A DNA stretch of 64,000 nucleotides, taken from assembly GCF_029968035.1 (NCBI RefSeq), contig NZ_JASCIQ010000020.1:62001-126000 (forward strand), read 5' to 3'. This DNA is from Streptomyces cavernicola (GTDB taxonomy: Bacteria; Actinomycetota; Actinomycetes; Streptomycetales; Streptomycetaceae). Below, one piece after another: positions 13,999-22,990 of this stretch. How positions within the stretch are numbered: the first letter of the stretch is position 1; each line of letters opens with the position of its first letter. Both the position numbers and the translations under genes were made by a program. Under the pieces are notes generated by a model. That model was not told the origin of the DNA and searched no databases. It worked only from the letters and a program-made list of their open reading frames with translations.

Positions 13999-15258
13999 AT
14001 GGCAGGACACATCCAAGACCGCTGGTTCAAGACCGAAACCGACCCCGACGGCAAGACCCGACGCGTCAAGACCGACCGCCACGGAAAGGGCATGCGCTAC
14101 CGCGCGCGCTACATCGGCCCTGATGGGTCCGAGACGAGCAAGAGCTTCCCCGACGGGCAGAAGCGCCTCGCCGAGAAGTGGCTCACGAACATTGCGGCCG
14201 ACATGTCTCGCGGCCAGTACATCGATCCGCGTGCAGCTCGAATCACCTTCAAGAGCTACGCCGCGAAGTGGCTCAGGGATCACACCGCGGACCTGTCGAG
14301 CCGGATCGTCGCGGAACAGCGGCTACGCCTGCACGCGTTTCCGGTACTCGGCTCACGCCCGCTGGACTCTTTCCGCCCCGAACACATCCGCGAACTCGTG
14401 AGCGTCCTGGAGAAGGACGCCGCGGTGAGTGGCGCTTATGCGCGCAATATCTACGGCGACGTGCGAGCGGTACTCAGCGCGGCCGTGGACGACGGGCTCC
14501 TGCCACGCAATCCCTGCACGGCGAAGTCCGTACGCCCACCGGCCGTCGAACGGCGACGGATCACGCCGTGGCTGGCCACTCAGGTCTTCGCGGTCCGCGA
14601 GGCGCTTCCTGAGCGCTACCGGGCCATGGTGGATACGGGAGCGGGATGCGGACTCCGGCAAGGAGAGATCGTCGGTCTCGCCGAGGATGCGATCGACTTC
14701 GAGGGCGGCATCCTCAGGGTCGTCCGCCAGGTGAAGCTCATCCGTGGCAAGGCCGTATTCGCCCCGCCCAAGTGCAGCAAGGAACGTGACGTGCCGCTGC
14801 CGTCGTCGGTGGCGGAAGCCCTGCGTGTCCACATGGACGCCCACAAACCCGTGGAGACCACACTGCCGTGGCGAAGGCCCGACGGTCCGAAGGTGACAGC
14901 GCGGCTTCTCTTCACGAACTCCGCGAACGGAGTCGTGTGGCGCAGCAACTTCAATATCCAGGAGTGGAAGCCCGCCCTCTCGGCGGCCGGCCTCATTCCG
15001 GAGGCCGACACCGACGGCAAGTACGTGTCTGCCCGCGAACACGGAATGCACGCCCTCAGGCACTTCTACGCGTCGCTTCTCCTGGACGCCGGTGAAAGCA
15101 TCAAGGCTGTCAGTCAGTACCTCGGGCACACCGACCCGGCCCTGACTCTGCGCGTGTACGCCCATCTCATGCCGTCGAGCCAGGAGCGGACCCGTAAGGC
15201 GGTCAACAACGCGTTCCTAGTTCCCAAGATCACGGCCCGACGACGGCCCAGGAGGTAA
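13999..15258 (+). CDS. int: Tyrosine site-specific integrase
   Basis: A 419-aa phage-type integrase. It has an N-terminal arm-binding region (residues about 1-60), a core-binding SAM-like domain (about 75-165) and a catalytic domain. Catalytic residues are visible: R220 in GCGLRQGEIVGL, H351 and R354 in HALRHFYASL, H377 in YLGHTDPALT and nucleophile Y387 in LRVYAHLM. Complete and probably active. It reads towards cdsA and ends 7 bases before a terminator-like hairpin; the attachment site is expected just downstream. Confidence 0.95.
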   Translation: MAGHIQDRWFKTETDPDGKTRRVKTDRHGKGMRYRARYIGPDGSETSKSFPDGQKRLAEKWLTNIAADMSRGQYIDPRAARITFKSYAAKWLRDHTADLSSRIVAEQRLRLHAFPVLGSRPLDSFRPEHIRELVSVLEKDAAVSGAYARNIYGDVRAVLSAAVDDGLLPRNPCTAKSVRPPAVERRRITPWLATQVFAVREALPERYRAMVDTGAGCGLRQGEIVGLAEDAIDFEGGILRVVRQVKLIRGKAVFAPPKCSKERDVPLPSSVAEALRVHMDAHKPVETTLPWRRPDGPKVTARLLFTNSANGVVWRSNFNIQEWKPALSAAGLIPEADTDGKYVSAREHGMHALRHFYASLLLDAGESIKAVSQYLGHTDPALTLRVYAHLMPSSQERTRKAVNNAFLVPKITARRRPRR

Positions 15259-15264
15259 ACGACG

Positions 15265-15299
15265 GCCCCCTATCGGCACCAAACGCGCAGGTAGGGGGC
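15265..15299 (+). terminator. Hairpin after int
   Basis: GCCCCCTA (15265-15272) and TAGGGGGC (15292-15299) form a perfect 8-bp stem with a 19-base loop, starting 7 bases after the int stop. No U-tract follows. It may also overlap the attachment region. Confidence 0.5.
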
Positions 15300-15439
15300 A
15301 TGATCCGCTCGAACTCAGGCAAGTTCTCCAGGCTTAGGCATGACCACTCAAGTGTCGCAGACATACGACGACGGGCCCGCCGCCCTGTGGACAACGAGCC
15401 CGCCACCGTAGAAAACGCAGGTCAGAGCAGTAATACGGG

Positions 15440-16546
15440 TCAGCCGGAGCCGACGAAGAGCACCAGGAGCAGCCAGACGACGGGCGCCGTCGGCAGCAGC
15501 GAGTCCAGGCGGTCCATGATCCCGCCGTGCCCCGGAAGCAGCGTGCCCATGTCCTTGATGCCGAGATCCCGCTTGATCATCGACTCACCGAGGTCGCCGA
15601 GCGTCGCGCTCGCCGCGACGGCGAAACCGAGCAGCAGCCCCTGCCACCAGGAGCCCCCGTCGATCAGGAACTCCATGCACAGCGCGCCCGCCACCATCGC
15701 GAACGACACCGCACCGAGCAGCCCCTCACGGGTCTTGCCGGGACTGATCCGCGGCGCCAGCTTGTGCTTCCCGAACCGCCAGCCCACCGCGTACGCACCG
15801 GTGTCGCTGACGACCGTCAGGACCAGGAACGTCAGCACCCGCCAGGCACCGTCGTCCGCGGTCAGCATCATCGACACGAACGTCGCGAGGAACGGCACGT
15901 AGAACGCGGCGAACACCCCGGCCGTGACGTCCCGCAGATAGCCCTCGGGCGGTTCCGTCATCCGCCACACCAGCACCGCGAGCGCGGTCAGCGCCATCGC
16001 CACCCACGCGCCCTCGGCCCCGCGCACATACCCGGCGACGACCATCGCCGCGCCGCCCACCGCGAGCGGCACGAGCGGCGCCTTGATGTCCTTGCGCTCC
16101 TGCAGACGCGACGTCAGCTCCCACAGCCCGACGACCACGGCGACCGCTATCACACCGACGAACACGGCCTTGACGACGAACAACGACGCCACGATCACCG
16201 CGCCGAGCCCGACACCGACCCCTATGGCCGCCCGCAGATCGCGGCCCGCACGCTTCTTCTGAGGCGGCTGCGGCACCTGAGGTGTGGGGCTGGCCATGGG
16301 CTCCTGCGGCATCTCGTCGCGGAACAAGGGGCCACTCACCAGAGCGGCCCCCGCCTCGCTGTCGAACCGGTGTGCAGCGCCTGCGCCGCTGTCGGGCACT
16401 TCGGGCACGGTCGGCATGGGCCGAGTCTGCTGCGCGTCGGCCTCATCGTAGGCAGGACCCGCCGGGGGGCGCCCCTGGGCGGGGCCCGTCTCGGGCGGAC
16501 CCCAGTGACCGGCCTGCGCCGGAGCCCCCCACGAAGAGTCGTTCAT
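15440..16546 (-). CDS. cdsA: Phosphatidate cytidylyltransferase
   Basis: A 368-aa membrane enzyme that makes CDP-diacylglycerol from phosphatidic acid and CTP, the branch point of phospholipid synthesis. The N-terminal about 95 residues are Pro/Ala-rich and cytoplasmic. About eight membrane segments follow. The C-terminal CDS signature is present: ATLGDLGESMIKRDLGIKDM, then LLPGHGGIMDRLDSLL. Its ATG shares one base with the frr stop, so frr and cdsA are translationally coupled. The AICE ends within about 180 bases of its stop; the coding sequence looks intact. Confidence 0.95.
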   Translation of the reverse strand: MNDSSWGAPAQAGHWGPPETGPAQGRPPAGPAYDEADAQQTRPMPTVPEVPDSGAGAAHRFDSEAGAALVSGPLFRDEMPQEPMASPTPQVPQPPQKKRAGRDLRAAIGVGVGLGAVIVASLFVVKAVFVGVIAVAVVVGLWELTSRLQERKDIKAPLVPLAVGGAAMVVAGYVRGAEGAWVAMALTALAVLVWRMTEPPEGYLRDVTAGVFAAFYVPFLATFVSMMLTADDGAWRVLTFLVLTVVSDTGAYAVGWRFGKHKLAPRISPGKTREGLLGAVSFAMVAGALCMEFLIDGGSWWQGLLLGFAVAASATLGDLGESMIKRDLGIKDMGTLLPGHGGIMDRLDSLLPTAPVVWLLLVLFVGSG

Positions 16547-17103
16547 CAGACCTCGAGCAGCTCGGCTTCCTTGTGCTTCAGCAGCTCGTCCACCTGCGCG
16601 ACGTACTTCGCGGTGGTGTCGTCGAGCTCCTTCTCCGCACGACGGCCCTCGTCCTCGCCGACCTCGCCGTCCTTGACGGCCTTGTCGATGGTGTCCTTGG
16701 CCTTACGACGCACCGAGCGGATCGAGACCTTGGAGTCCTCGGCCTTGGTCTTGGCGACCTTGATGTACTCCCGGCGGCGCTCCTCGGTGAGCTCCGGGAA
16801 CGTCACACGGATGATGTGGCCGTCGTTGCTCGGGTTGACGCCCAGGTCCGAGTCGCGGATGGCCTGCTCGATGTTGCGCAGCGCGCTCTTGTCGAACGGC
16901 GTCACCACGGCCATGCGCGGCTCCGGCACGGAGAACGAGGCCAGCTGGTTGATCGGCGTCAGCGCACCGTAGTAGTCCGCCACGATCTTGTTGAACATCG
17001 CCGGGTGCGCACGCCCCGTACGAATCGCGGCGAAGTCCTCCTTGGCGACCACGACGGCCTTCTCCATCTTCTCCTCGGCCTCGAGGAGGGTCTCTTCGAT
17101 CAC
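16546..17103 (-). CDS. frr: Ribosome recycling factor
   Basis: A 185-aa protein that splits post-termination ribosomes together with EF-G. I chose GTG 17103 as the start (IEETLLEAEEKMEKAVVVAK), which gives the usual family length; the frame is open 46 codons further, but that extension is Pro-rich and not family-like. The core motifs FAAIRTGRAHPAMF, PEPRMAVVTPFDKSAL and ELTEERRREYIKVAK are intact. A second GTG lies immediately upstream. It is cotranscribed with pyrH and cdsA. Confidence 0.95.
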   Translation of the reverse strand: MIEETLLEAEEKMEKAVVVAKEDFAAIRTGRAHPAMFNKIVADYYGALTPINQLASFSVPEPRMAVVTPFDKSALRNIEQAIRDSDLGVNPSNDGHIIRVTFPELTEERRREYIKVAKTKAEDSKVSIRSVRRKAKDTIDKAVKDGEVGEDEGRRAEKELDDTTAKYVAQVDELLKHKEAELLEV

Positions 17104-17257
17104 CACTTGCTCCTGCGTGTCTTGAGTGGGCTGGGGGCGCCCCGCGTATCCCGTCTCCGGGTACGGCAAGGGCACCGGCTGCGTCGCGTCTCTTCCTGCA
17201 CGGTGTCCGACCGGCAGGACATTGTCCATCCCCCGGGCCACGCCCGGGAGATGAGGG

Positions 17258-18013
17258 TCAGGACCGGGTGCCCTGGTCGCTCACGAGAGTGCCGATCTTC
17301 TCACCCTTGACGGCCCGAGCGATATTGCCCGCCGCCAGCAACTCGAAGACCAGGATGGGCAGTCGGTTGTCCCGGCACAGCGTGATGGCCGTCATGTCGG
17401 CCACCTTCAGGTCACGCGTGATGACCTCGCCGTACTCCAGGGCATCGAACTTCACCGCGTCGGGGTTCTTCTTCGGGTCCGAGTCGTACACCCCGTCGAC
17501 GCCGTTCTTGCCCATCAGCATCGCCTCGGCGTCGATCTCCAGGGCGCGCTGCGCGGCAGTGGTGTCGGTGGAGAAGTACGGCATGCCCATACCGGCGCCG
17601 AAGATCACGACGCGGCCCTTCTCCAGGTGCCGCACCGCACGCAGCGGAATGTACGGCTCGGCGACCTGCCCCATCGTGATGGCGGTCTGCACCCGGCTGT
17701 CGATGCCTTCCTTCTCCAGGAAGTCCTGCAGCGCAAGGCAGTTCATGACCGTGCCGAGCATGCCCATGTAGTCCGAGCGGGCCCGGTCCATGCCACGCTG
17801 CTGCAGCTCCGCACCGCGGAAGAAGTTGCCGCCGCCGATGACGACGGCGATCTGTGCGCCGTCCCGGACCACAGCCGCGATCTCACGCGCGATGGCGTGC
17901 ACCACGTCAGGGTCGACGCCAAGGCCTCCGCCGCCGGCGAACGCCTCGCCGGAGAGCTTCAGCAGAAATCGGCCGGTCGTTTTCCCGTCACCGCTGTTGT
18001 CGGCCTTGGTCAT
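17258..18013 (-). CDS. pyrH: UMP kinase
   Basis: A 251-aa bacterial-type UMP kinase of the amino-acid kinase fold, making UDP from UMP with ATP. Motifs: FLLKLSGEAFAGGGGLGVDP at the N-terminus, VIGGGNFFRGAELQQRGMDR, the UMP site MGMLGTVMNCLALQDFLEKE, and TDTTAAQRALEIDAEAML. Start taken at ATG 18013 (MTKADNSGDGK); a 15-codon upstream extension is unlikely. A strong hairpin separates it from tsf, so it may have its own promoter or partial readthrough. Confidence 0.95.
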   Translation of the reverse strand: MTKADNSGDGKTTGRFLLKLSGEAFAGGGGLGVDPDVVHAIAREIAAVVRDGAQIAVVIGGGNFFRGAELQQRGMDRARSDYMGMLGTVMNCLALQDFLEKEGIDSRVQTAITMGQVAEPYIPLRAVRHLEKGRVVIFGAGMGMPYFSTDTTAAQRALEIDAEAMLMGKNGVDGVYDSDPKKNPDAVKFDALEYGEVITRDLKVADMTAITLCRDNRLPILVFELLAAGNIARAVKGEKIGTLVSDQGTRS

Positions 18014-18052
18014 GGGGAGATCTCGCTCTCTTGCGTGGCACACATACAAGAA

Positions 18053-18094
18053 GGCCATTGCCGGGGGTACTTGCGTCCCACTGCGGCAATGGCC
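18053..18094 (-). terminator. Hairpin between tsf and pyrH
   Basis: GGCCATTGCC (18053-18062) and GGCAATGGCC (18085-18094) form a perfect 10-bp stem. On the minus strand it is followed by a short T-rich stretch (TTCTTG). It probably terminates or attenuates rpsB-tsf transcription before pyrH. Confidence 0.6.
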
Positions 18095-18204
18095 TCCTCG
18101 TCAGATCTGCGGTCGTCCGCCGCCCGCGGCACTCCGCGGGCACATCCTGTCCCGGACGACTGCTGTCGACCCTAGCGGGGTCTTGAGTCGAACGCGGTAC
18201 GGAC

Positions 18205-19041
18205 TCAGATGCCGACCTTGATGCGCGAGAAGCGCTTCAGGCTGACACCGGCCTCCTTGAGGACCTGCTCGACGGACTTCTTGGCGTCCAGGGCGTACGG
18301 CTGGCCGAGCAGCGTCGCGTCCTTGAAGAACGCGTTGACGCGACCCTCGACGATCTTCGGGAGCGCGGCCTCCGGCTTGCCCTCGGCGCGCGTGGTCTCC
18401 TCGGCGACACGACGCTCGGACTCCACGACCTCGGCCGGGACGTCCTCACGGGTCAGGTACTTCGGAGCGAACGCGGCGATGTGCTGCGCAACACCCTTGG
18501 CGAGGTCCGCGTCGGCCTTGTCCAGCTCGACGAGAACACCGATCTGCGGCGGCAGGTCGGGCATCGTGCGGTGCATGTACGCCGAGACGTAGGCACCCTC
18601 GAACTGGGCGAAGCGGTCCAGGACGATCTTCTCGCCCAGGAGGGCGTTGGCCTCGTCCACGTACGCCTGCACGGTCTTGCCGGCCTCGATCTCGGACGCG
18701 AGCAGCGCCTCGAGGTCCGCGGGCTTGGTGGCGGCGACGTGCGCGGCGAGCGCGTTCGCGACGGCCTGGAACTTCTCGCCCTTGGCGACGAAGTCCGTCT
18801 CGCACTTCAGCTCGACGATGACACCCGAGGTGTTGTCGTCGGCGATCAGGGAGACCACGGCACCGTTCTCGGCGGAACGGCCCTCGCGCTTGGCGACGCC
18901 CTTCTGGCCCTTGATACGAAGCGCCTCGACGGCCTTGTCGACGTTGCCGTCGGCCTCGTCGAGCGCCTTCTTGCAGTCCATCATGCCGACGCCGGTGAGC
19001 TCCCGGAGCTTCTTGACGTCGGCGGCGGTGTAGTTCGCCAT
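18205..19041 (-). CDS. tsf: Translation elongation factor Ts
   Basis: A 278-aa guanine-nucleotide exchange factor for EF-Tu. The N-terminal UBA-like domain (MANYTAADVKKLRELTGVGM MDCKKALDEADG) carries the EF-Ts signature. The exchange core follows (GVIVELKCETDFVAKGEKFQ) and then the C-terminal dimer-like domain. Length is normal for actinobacteria. It is downstream of rpsB, the standard rpsB-tsf order, with a hairpin in the spacer. Confidence 0.96.
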   Translation of the reverse strand: MANYTAADVKKLRELTGVGMMDCKKALDEADGNVDKAVEALRIKGQKGVAKREGRSAENGAVVSLIADDNTSGVIVELKCETDFVAKGEKFQAVANALAAHVAATKPADLEALLASEIEAGKTVQAYVDEANALLGEKIVLDRFAQFEGAYVSAYMHRTMPDLPPQIGVLVELDKADADLAKGVAQHIAAFAPKYLTREDVPAEVVESERRVAEETTRAEGKPEAALPKIVEGRVNAFFKDATLLGQPYALDAKKSVEQVLKEAGVSLKRFSRIKVGI

Positions 19042-19128
19042 GATTCAGTGAATCTTTCTCGAAGTCTGTGACGGCCGCCGGGCTCGAACACGGGCGACCA
19101 GAGATCTACGGATCTACGGTGACGGGTC

Positions 19129-19158
19129 GACGGCGGGGGCACCACGACCCCCGCCGTC
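19129..19158 (-). terminator. Hairpin between rpsB and tsf
   Basis: GACGGCGGGGG (19129-19139) and CCCCCGCCGTC (19148-19158) form a perfect 11-bp stem with an 8-base loop. It lies within the rpsB-tsf spacer, so it is more likely an attenuator or processing site than a full stop. No U-tract follows. Confidence 0.55.
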
Positions 19159-19193
19159 ACCTACCGACCTGTGACCCTGTGACCTGTGAAAGG

Positions 19194-20060
19194 TCAGGCC
19201 TGCTCGGCGGCCGGGGCGTCAGCCTCAGCCGGCTTCTCCGCCTCGGCGGCCTTCTCGGCCTCGGCCGGCTTGTCAGCCTCGGCCTTCTTCTCACCCTCGA
19301 GCAGGTCGCGCTCCCACTCGGCGAGCGGCTCGCCGGCGGCCTTCTCGCCCTTGCCCTCACCGGCACCACCGGAGCGGGCGATGAGGCCCTCGGCGACGGC
19401 GTCGGCGATCACACGGGTGAGCAGCGTGACGGAGCGGATCGCGTCGTCGTTGCCGGGGATCTTGTAGTCGACCTCGTCGGGGTCGCAGTTCGTGTCGAGG
19501 ATCGCGACGACCGGAATGTTCAGCTTCCGGGCCTCGCCGACCGCGATGTGCTCCTTCTTGGTGTCCACGATCCAGACGGCGCTCGGCACCTTCTGCATCT
19601 CGCGGATACCACCGAGGGTCTTCTCCAGCTTGGCCTTCTCACGCGAGAGGACCAGGAGCTCCTTCTTGGTGAGGCCCGACGCGGCCACATCCTCGAAGTC
19701 GATCTGCTCGAGCTCCTTCAGGCGCTGCAGGCGCTTGTAGACGGTCGAGAAGTTGGTGAGCATGCCGCCCAGCCAGCGCTGGTTCACGAAGGGCATGCCG
19801 ACGCGGGTCGCCTGCTCGGCGATCGCCTCCTGCGCCTGCTTCTTCGTACCCACGAACATGACCGTGCCGCCGTGGGCGACGGTCTCCTTGACGAACTCGT
19901 AGGCGCGGTCGATGTACGACAGCGACTGGAGCAGGTCGATGATGTAGATGCCGTTGCGCTCCGTGAAGATGAAACGCTTCATCTTCGGGTTCCAACGACG
20001 GGTCTGGTGACCGAAGTGGACGCCGCTCTCCAGCAGCTCCCGCATCGTGACGACGGCCAT
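19194..20060 (-). CDS. rpsB: 30S ribosomal protein S2
   Basis: A 288-aa protein. ATG 20060 (MAVVTMRELLESGVHFGHQT) follows AAGGAG; the frame is open upstream but without family similarity. S2 signatures are present: HFGHQTRRWNPKMKRFIFTE, then IIDLLQSLSYIDRAYEF and VPVVAILDTNCDPDEVDYKI. The C-terminal about 60 residues form an Ala/Glu/Lys-rich tail (EADKPAEAEKAAEAEKPAEA) typical of actinomycete S2. Confidence 0.97.
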   Translation of the reverse strand: MAVVTMRELLESGVHFGHQTRRWNPKMKRFIFTERNGIYIIDLLQSLSYIDRAYEFVKETVAHGGTVMFVGTKKQAQEAIAEQATRVGMPFVNQRWLGGMLTNFSTVYKRLQRLKELEQIDFEDVAASGLTKKELLVLSREKAKLEKTLGGIREMQKVPSAVWIVDTKKEHIAVGEARKLNIPVVAILDTNCDPDEVDYKIPGNDDAIRSVTLLTRVIADAVAEGLIARSGGAGEGKGEKAAGEPLAEWERDLLEGEKKAEADKPAEAEKAAEAEKPAEADAPAAEQA

Positions 20061-20331
20061 GGCCGTACTCCTTGATTTTCTCGGTTGTGTCCTGACACCC
20101 CGGCGCGCGCCATGCCACGTACCTGCGTACGGGACCGAGGGGCGCTGACACCTTCCGGGCTCTTCAGCCAGGTGTCGGGGCGTGCGAAGTCGACCCGGTG
20201 GCCCGGATCGCCACAAGAAGTGTACGGGACCCGCGACGTACCGGGTGACGCCGATATCCACAACCGGCCAGTACTCCACAGATCCACACCAAGATCACCC
20301 CCACCCACCCCCTCCACGGCAGACTCCAGAC

Positions 20332-21060
20332 ATGCACCTCACACCCCGAAAACCCCGGAAACCAGGCCACCTTCAGCGCCCTCACCGCGCCCGACACCCG
20401 CGCACACCACGACGCCCGCGAACACTCCGACCAACCCTGAGCCTGGCCCTCGCAGCACCGGCAGCGATCGCCGCAGCAACCGGCGGCGGCCTGAGCGACA
20501 CCCCGGCAGGGCACACCACCGCCCGCCCGGCCACAGTCGCGGCAGCCCCGTCAACCGTCCCGAACGTCCCGCGCGACGACGACCAGGCACGCACTTGGCC
20601 CGTACGCGGAACCACCGGCACCGGACCACCCATCCTCCGCGGCTGGCACCCACCCACCACGCCCTACGGCCCCGGCCACCGCGGCATCGACCTCGCCGCA
20701 CCACCCGGCACCCACATCCACGCACCAGCCCCCGGCCGCATCTCCTACACCGGACGCATCGCACACCGAGGAGTCCTCACCATCGACCACCACACCACCG
20801 GCGACCCACCCCTGCGCACCACATACGAACCCGTACACGCCCTCGTCGACAAGGGCGACGAAGTAGCCACAGGGGACGTCATCGGAACCGTGGAGCCGCA
20901 AGAAAAAGCCAAGGCCAAGGCCCACTGCACGCAGCCCTGCCTGCACTGGGGGCTACGCCGCGGCACGACCTACCTCAACCCACTCACACTGCTGCCCACG
21001 TCACTCGTCGACCGGGGGCCGTCACGACTACTGCCGGTTTGGGGGTGTGAGGGGGGCTGA
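20332..21060 (+). CDS. Secreted M23-type peptidase
   Basis: A 242-aa protein starting at ATG 20332. A basic N-terminus and a hydrophobic segment (PTLSLALAAPAAIAAATGGG) suggest export. The M23 fold is visible: GPGHRGIDLAAPPGTHIHAP with the zinc ligands H and D of HxxxD, RGVLTIDHH, and CLHWGLRRG as the last metal/catalytic site, where the first His of the usual HxH is Cys. Such enzymes cleave peptidoglycan cross-links. It is divergent from rpsB; 271 bases separate them and should carry both promoters, though no clear boxes were seen. Confidence 0.85.
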   Translation: MHLTPRKPRKPGHLQRPHRARHPRTPRRPRTLRPTLSLALAAPAAIAAATGGGLSDTPAGHTTARPATVAAAPSTVPNVPRDDDQARTWPVRGTTGTGPPILRGWHPPTTPYGPGHRGIDLAAPPGTHIHAPAPGRISYTGRIAHRGVLTIDHHTTGDPPLRTTYEPVHALVDKGDEVATGDVIGTVEPQEKAKAKAHCTQPCLHWGLRRGTTYLNPLTLLPTSLVDRGPSRLLPVWGCEGG

Positions 21061-21119
21061 GGGTGGGGTGGAGGGGGCAAGAGGTGGAGGGGAGGGAGGG
21101 GGGCGGGGGGGGAGGGCCC
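21043..21119. other. G-run-rich spacer between convergent genes
   Basis: About 75 bases of almost pure purine on the plus strand, with many runs of three to eight G (for example GAGGGAGGGGGGCGGGGGG). It covers the end of the M23 gene and the gap to the TetR gene. G-quadruplex formation on the plus strand is plausible and could serve as a transcription roadblock, since no hairpin terminator is visible here. Confidence 0.55.
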
Positions 21120-21126
21120 CGGTACG

Positions 21127-21717
21127 TCAGCCTCGTACGCCCCGAAGCGCCATCCCCACCGCAGCCTCCGTGATCACCTCAGGGTCCTCGGCGGCGCCGA
21201 GTTCGATGCGGCGTACGGCGGCGTCGACGATGCCTTGGAGGAGCATCGCCGCCAGGCGGGGTTGTTCGTGGCCGAGGGCTTCGAGTGCTTCGCCGATCAT
21301 GGCGACGAGGCCGCCGTGTGCGGCGCGGATCTTCTCGCGGGCGCCGGCGTCGAGTTCGCTGGAGGAGATGGCGACGACGGCTCGGTGGCGGCGGTCGCCG
21401 ACGAGGGCGAGCTGGGCCCGCACGTATGCCTCGACGGTGTCCTCGGGGCCTTCCGCGGCCTGCATCGCGGTTTCGACTTCGGCGGCCCAGACGGGGAAGT
21501 CGACTTCGCAGAGCTCCTCGACGACGGCTGCGCGGGAGCGGAAGTACTCGTAGACGGAGGATCTGGCCAGCCCTGTGCGTTCGGCGAGCGCGGGGAAGGT
21601 CAGCGCCTCCGTTCCGCCCTCGGACAGCAGGGACCGGGCGGCGTCAAGGAGGGCGCCGCGCTGCATCGACCGGTGCTCGGCCACTGAGGCCGCTCGAATC
21701 CTTGGCACGTACCCCAC
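21127..21717 (-). CDS. TetR/AcrR-family transcriptional regulator
   Basis: A 196-aa protein with GTG start. The N-terminal HTH is typical: GALLDAARSLLSEGGTEALT, FPALAERTGLARSSVYEYFR and SRAAVVEELCE. The rest is an all-helical ligand domain. Target and ligand are unknown. It lies just downstream of whiG on the same strand with a gap of about 190 bases, and converges with the M23 peptidase gene. Confidence 0.9.
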   Translation of the reverse strand: MGYVPRIRAASVAEHRSMQRGALLDAARSLLSEGGTEALTFPALAERTGLARSSVYEYFRSRAAVVEELCEVDFPVWAAEVETAMQAAEGPEDTVEAYVRAQLALVGDRRHRAVVAISSSELDAGAREKIRAAHGGLVAMIGEALEALGHEQPRLAAMLLQGIVDAAVRRIELGAAEDPEVITEAAVGMALRGVRG

Positions 21718-21908
21718 TGTACGGAGCAGACGTGCTGTGCGGGAGTCGGCTCGTGCGGGCGTCGACCGGATGCCGGGTGGTCGTGGGCGCGTTGTCCGGG
21801 TGTGCGGCGTTCGTGCGCCGCGTCCGCGCGTCGTGCCTGCTGGTGTCGGCGTTGATCTGATCGCCGGCTGCGGGCGTTGTTGTGCGTGGTCGTGGGGGCA
21901 GGACCGAT

Positions 21909-22748
21909 TCAGCGTCCGAAGCCGGCGAGCTTGGCGCGGAGCTGCAGGACGGACTTGGTGTGGATCTGGCTGACGCGGCTCTCGGTGACGCCGAGGACGT
22001 TGCCGATCTCGGCGAGGGTGAGTCCTTCGTAGTAGTAGAGCGTGACCACGGTCTTCTCGCGTTCCGGCAGGGTGTTGATGGCGCGGGCGAGGAGTCGGCG
22101 GAGTTCGCGGTCCTCGGCGATCTCCACGGGGTTCTCGGCGGCGGTGTCCTCGAGGGTGTCCATGAGGCTGAGCCTGTCGCCGTTCTCGCCGCCGACGTGG
22201 AGGAGTTCTTCGAGGGCGACGACGTTGGCGAGGGACAACTGGCTGAAGACCGAGTGGAGTTCTTCGAGTGCGATGCCCATCTCCGCGGCGACTTCGCTTT
22301 CGGAGGGTGTGCGGCGGAGTTGGGCTTCGAGGGTGGCGTAGGCGCGTTCGACGTTGCGTGCTTTTTGGCGTACGGAGCGTGGGATCCAGTCGAGGGCGCG
22401 GAGTTCGTCGATCATGGCGCCGCGGATGCGGGTGATGGCGTACGTCTCGAATTTGATTTCGCGGTCGATGTCGAACTTCTCGATGGCGTCGATGAGTCCG
22501 AATACGCCGGAGGAGACGAAGTCTGCTTGTTCGACGTTGGGGGGCAGGCCGACGCTGACGCGGCCTGCGACGTATTTCACCAGGGGCGAGTAGTGGAGGA
22601 TCAGTTGTTCGCGCAGTCGTCCGTCGCCCGTCGCCTTGTACGACCTCCAGAGTTCGTCGAGCGACGAGGGTGCGGGGGGCCGCGCGCCGTCGCGGGCGGC
22701 GGGGGGATTGGCCGCTGCCCGGTCGGACCCGGAGGTGTGCTGGGGCAT
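21909..22748 (-). CDS. whiG: RNA polymerase sigma factor WhiG
   Basis: A 279-aa FliA-type sigma factor that starts sporulation of aerial hyphae in Streptomyces. Region 2: LILHYSPLVKYVAGRVSVGL, VEQADFVSSGVFGLIDAIEK and RIRGAMIDELRALDWIPRSV. Region 3 follows. Region 4: LPEREKTVVTLYYYEGLTLA and EIGNVLGVTESRVSQIHTK. A disordered 30-residue N-terminus is usual for WhiG. The 242-base gap upstream to dprA should hold its promoter; no clear boxes were seen. Confidence 0.96.
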   Translation of the reverse strand: MPQHTSGSDRAAANPPAARDGARPPAPSSLDELWRSYKATGDGRLREQLILHYSPLVKYVAGRVSVGLPPNVEQADFVSSGVFGLIDAIEKFDIDREIKFETYAITRIRGAMIDELRALDWIPRSVRQKARNVERAYATLEAQLRRTPSESEVAAEMGIALEELHSVFSQLSLANVVALEELLHVGGENGDRLSLMDTLEDTAAENPVEIAEDRELRRLLARAINTLPEREKTVVTLYYYEGLTLAEIGNVLGVTESRVSQIHTKSVLQLRAKLAGFGR

Positions 22749-22990
22749 TCGTTGCCTTGAGCCGTTCTGCTGTGGATCGAGTACGTGCGCGTCGAAGTCG
22801 GAAGCTTTGTGAGCGTAGCGTGACTGGAGTGTCGCAGTGTGCGAAGAGTAGGGGATCTCTTCGCTGCCGGTTGTTCAGTCGGGGTTGTCGTACCTCGTTC
22901 TCGGCGGGTGTGCGAGTGGGGGCTCGGGGGTCGAAATCACAGAATCTGCCAAGGTCATCGGGGATCGTCCGGACGGCGCAACGTGACGCT

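Larger units (their letters stand above)
1..15432. mobile_element. Actinomycete integrative and conjugative element (AICE), right part
   Basis: The segment has the full gene set of a pSAM2-type AICE: regulators (XRE, GntR), a TraB/FtsK translocase, small spread-type proteins, a Prim-Pol replication module, an Xis-like protein and a tyrosine integrase reading towards chromosomal cdsA. The left end lies outside the window. The right attachment site should lie between the integrase stop (15258) and cdsA (15440), but no tRNA 3' end is visible there, so the exact edge is inferred. The genes are compact, with many 1-4 base overlaps. Gene content is seen directly; mobility is inferred from it. Confidence 0.9.

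Noticed and set aside
15295..15345. tRNA fragment as attachment site near int (GTTCGAG on the minus strand)
   Set aside because: The flanking bases cannot form a T-stem and no acceptor stem is present.
15527..16972. 481-codon plus-strand frame antisense to cdsA and frr
   Set aside because: Arg/His/Pro-rich shadow of two well-supported genes.
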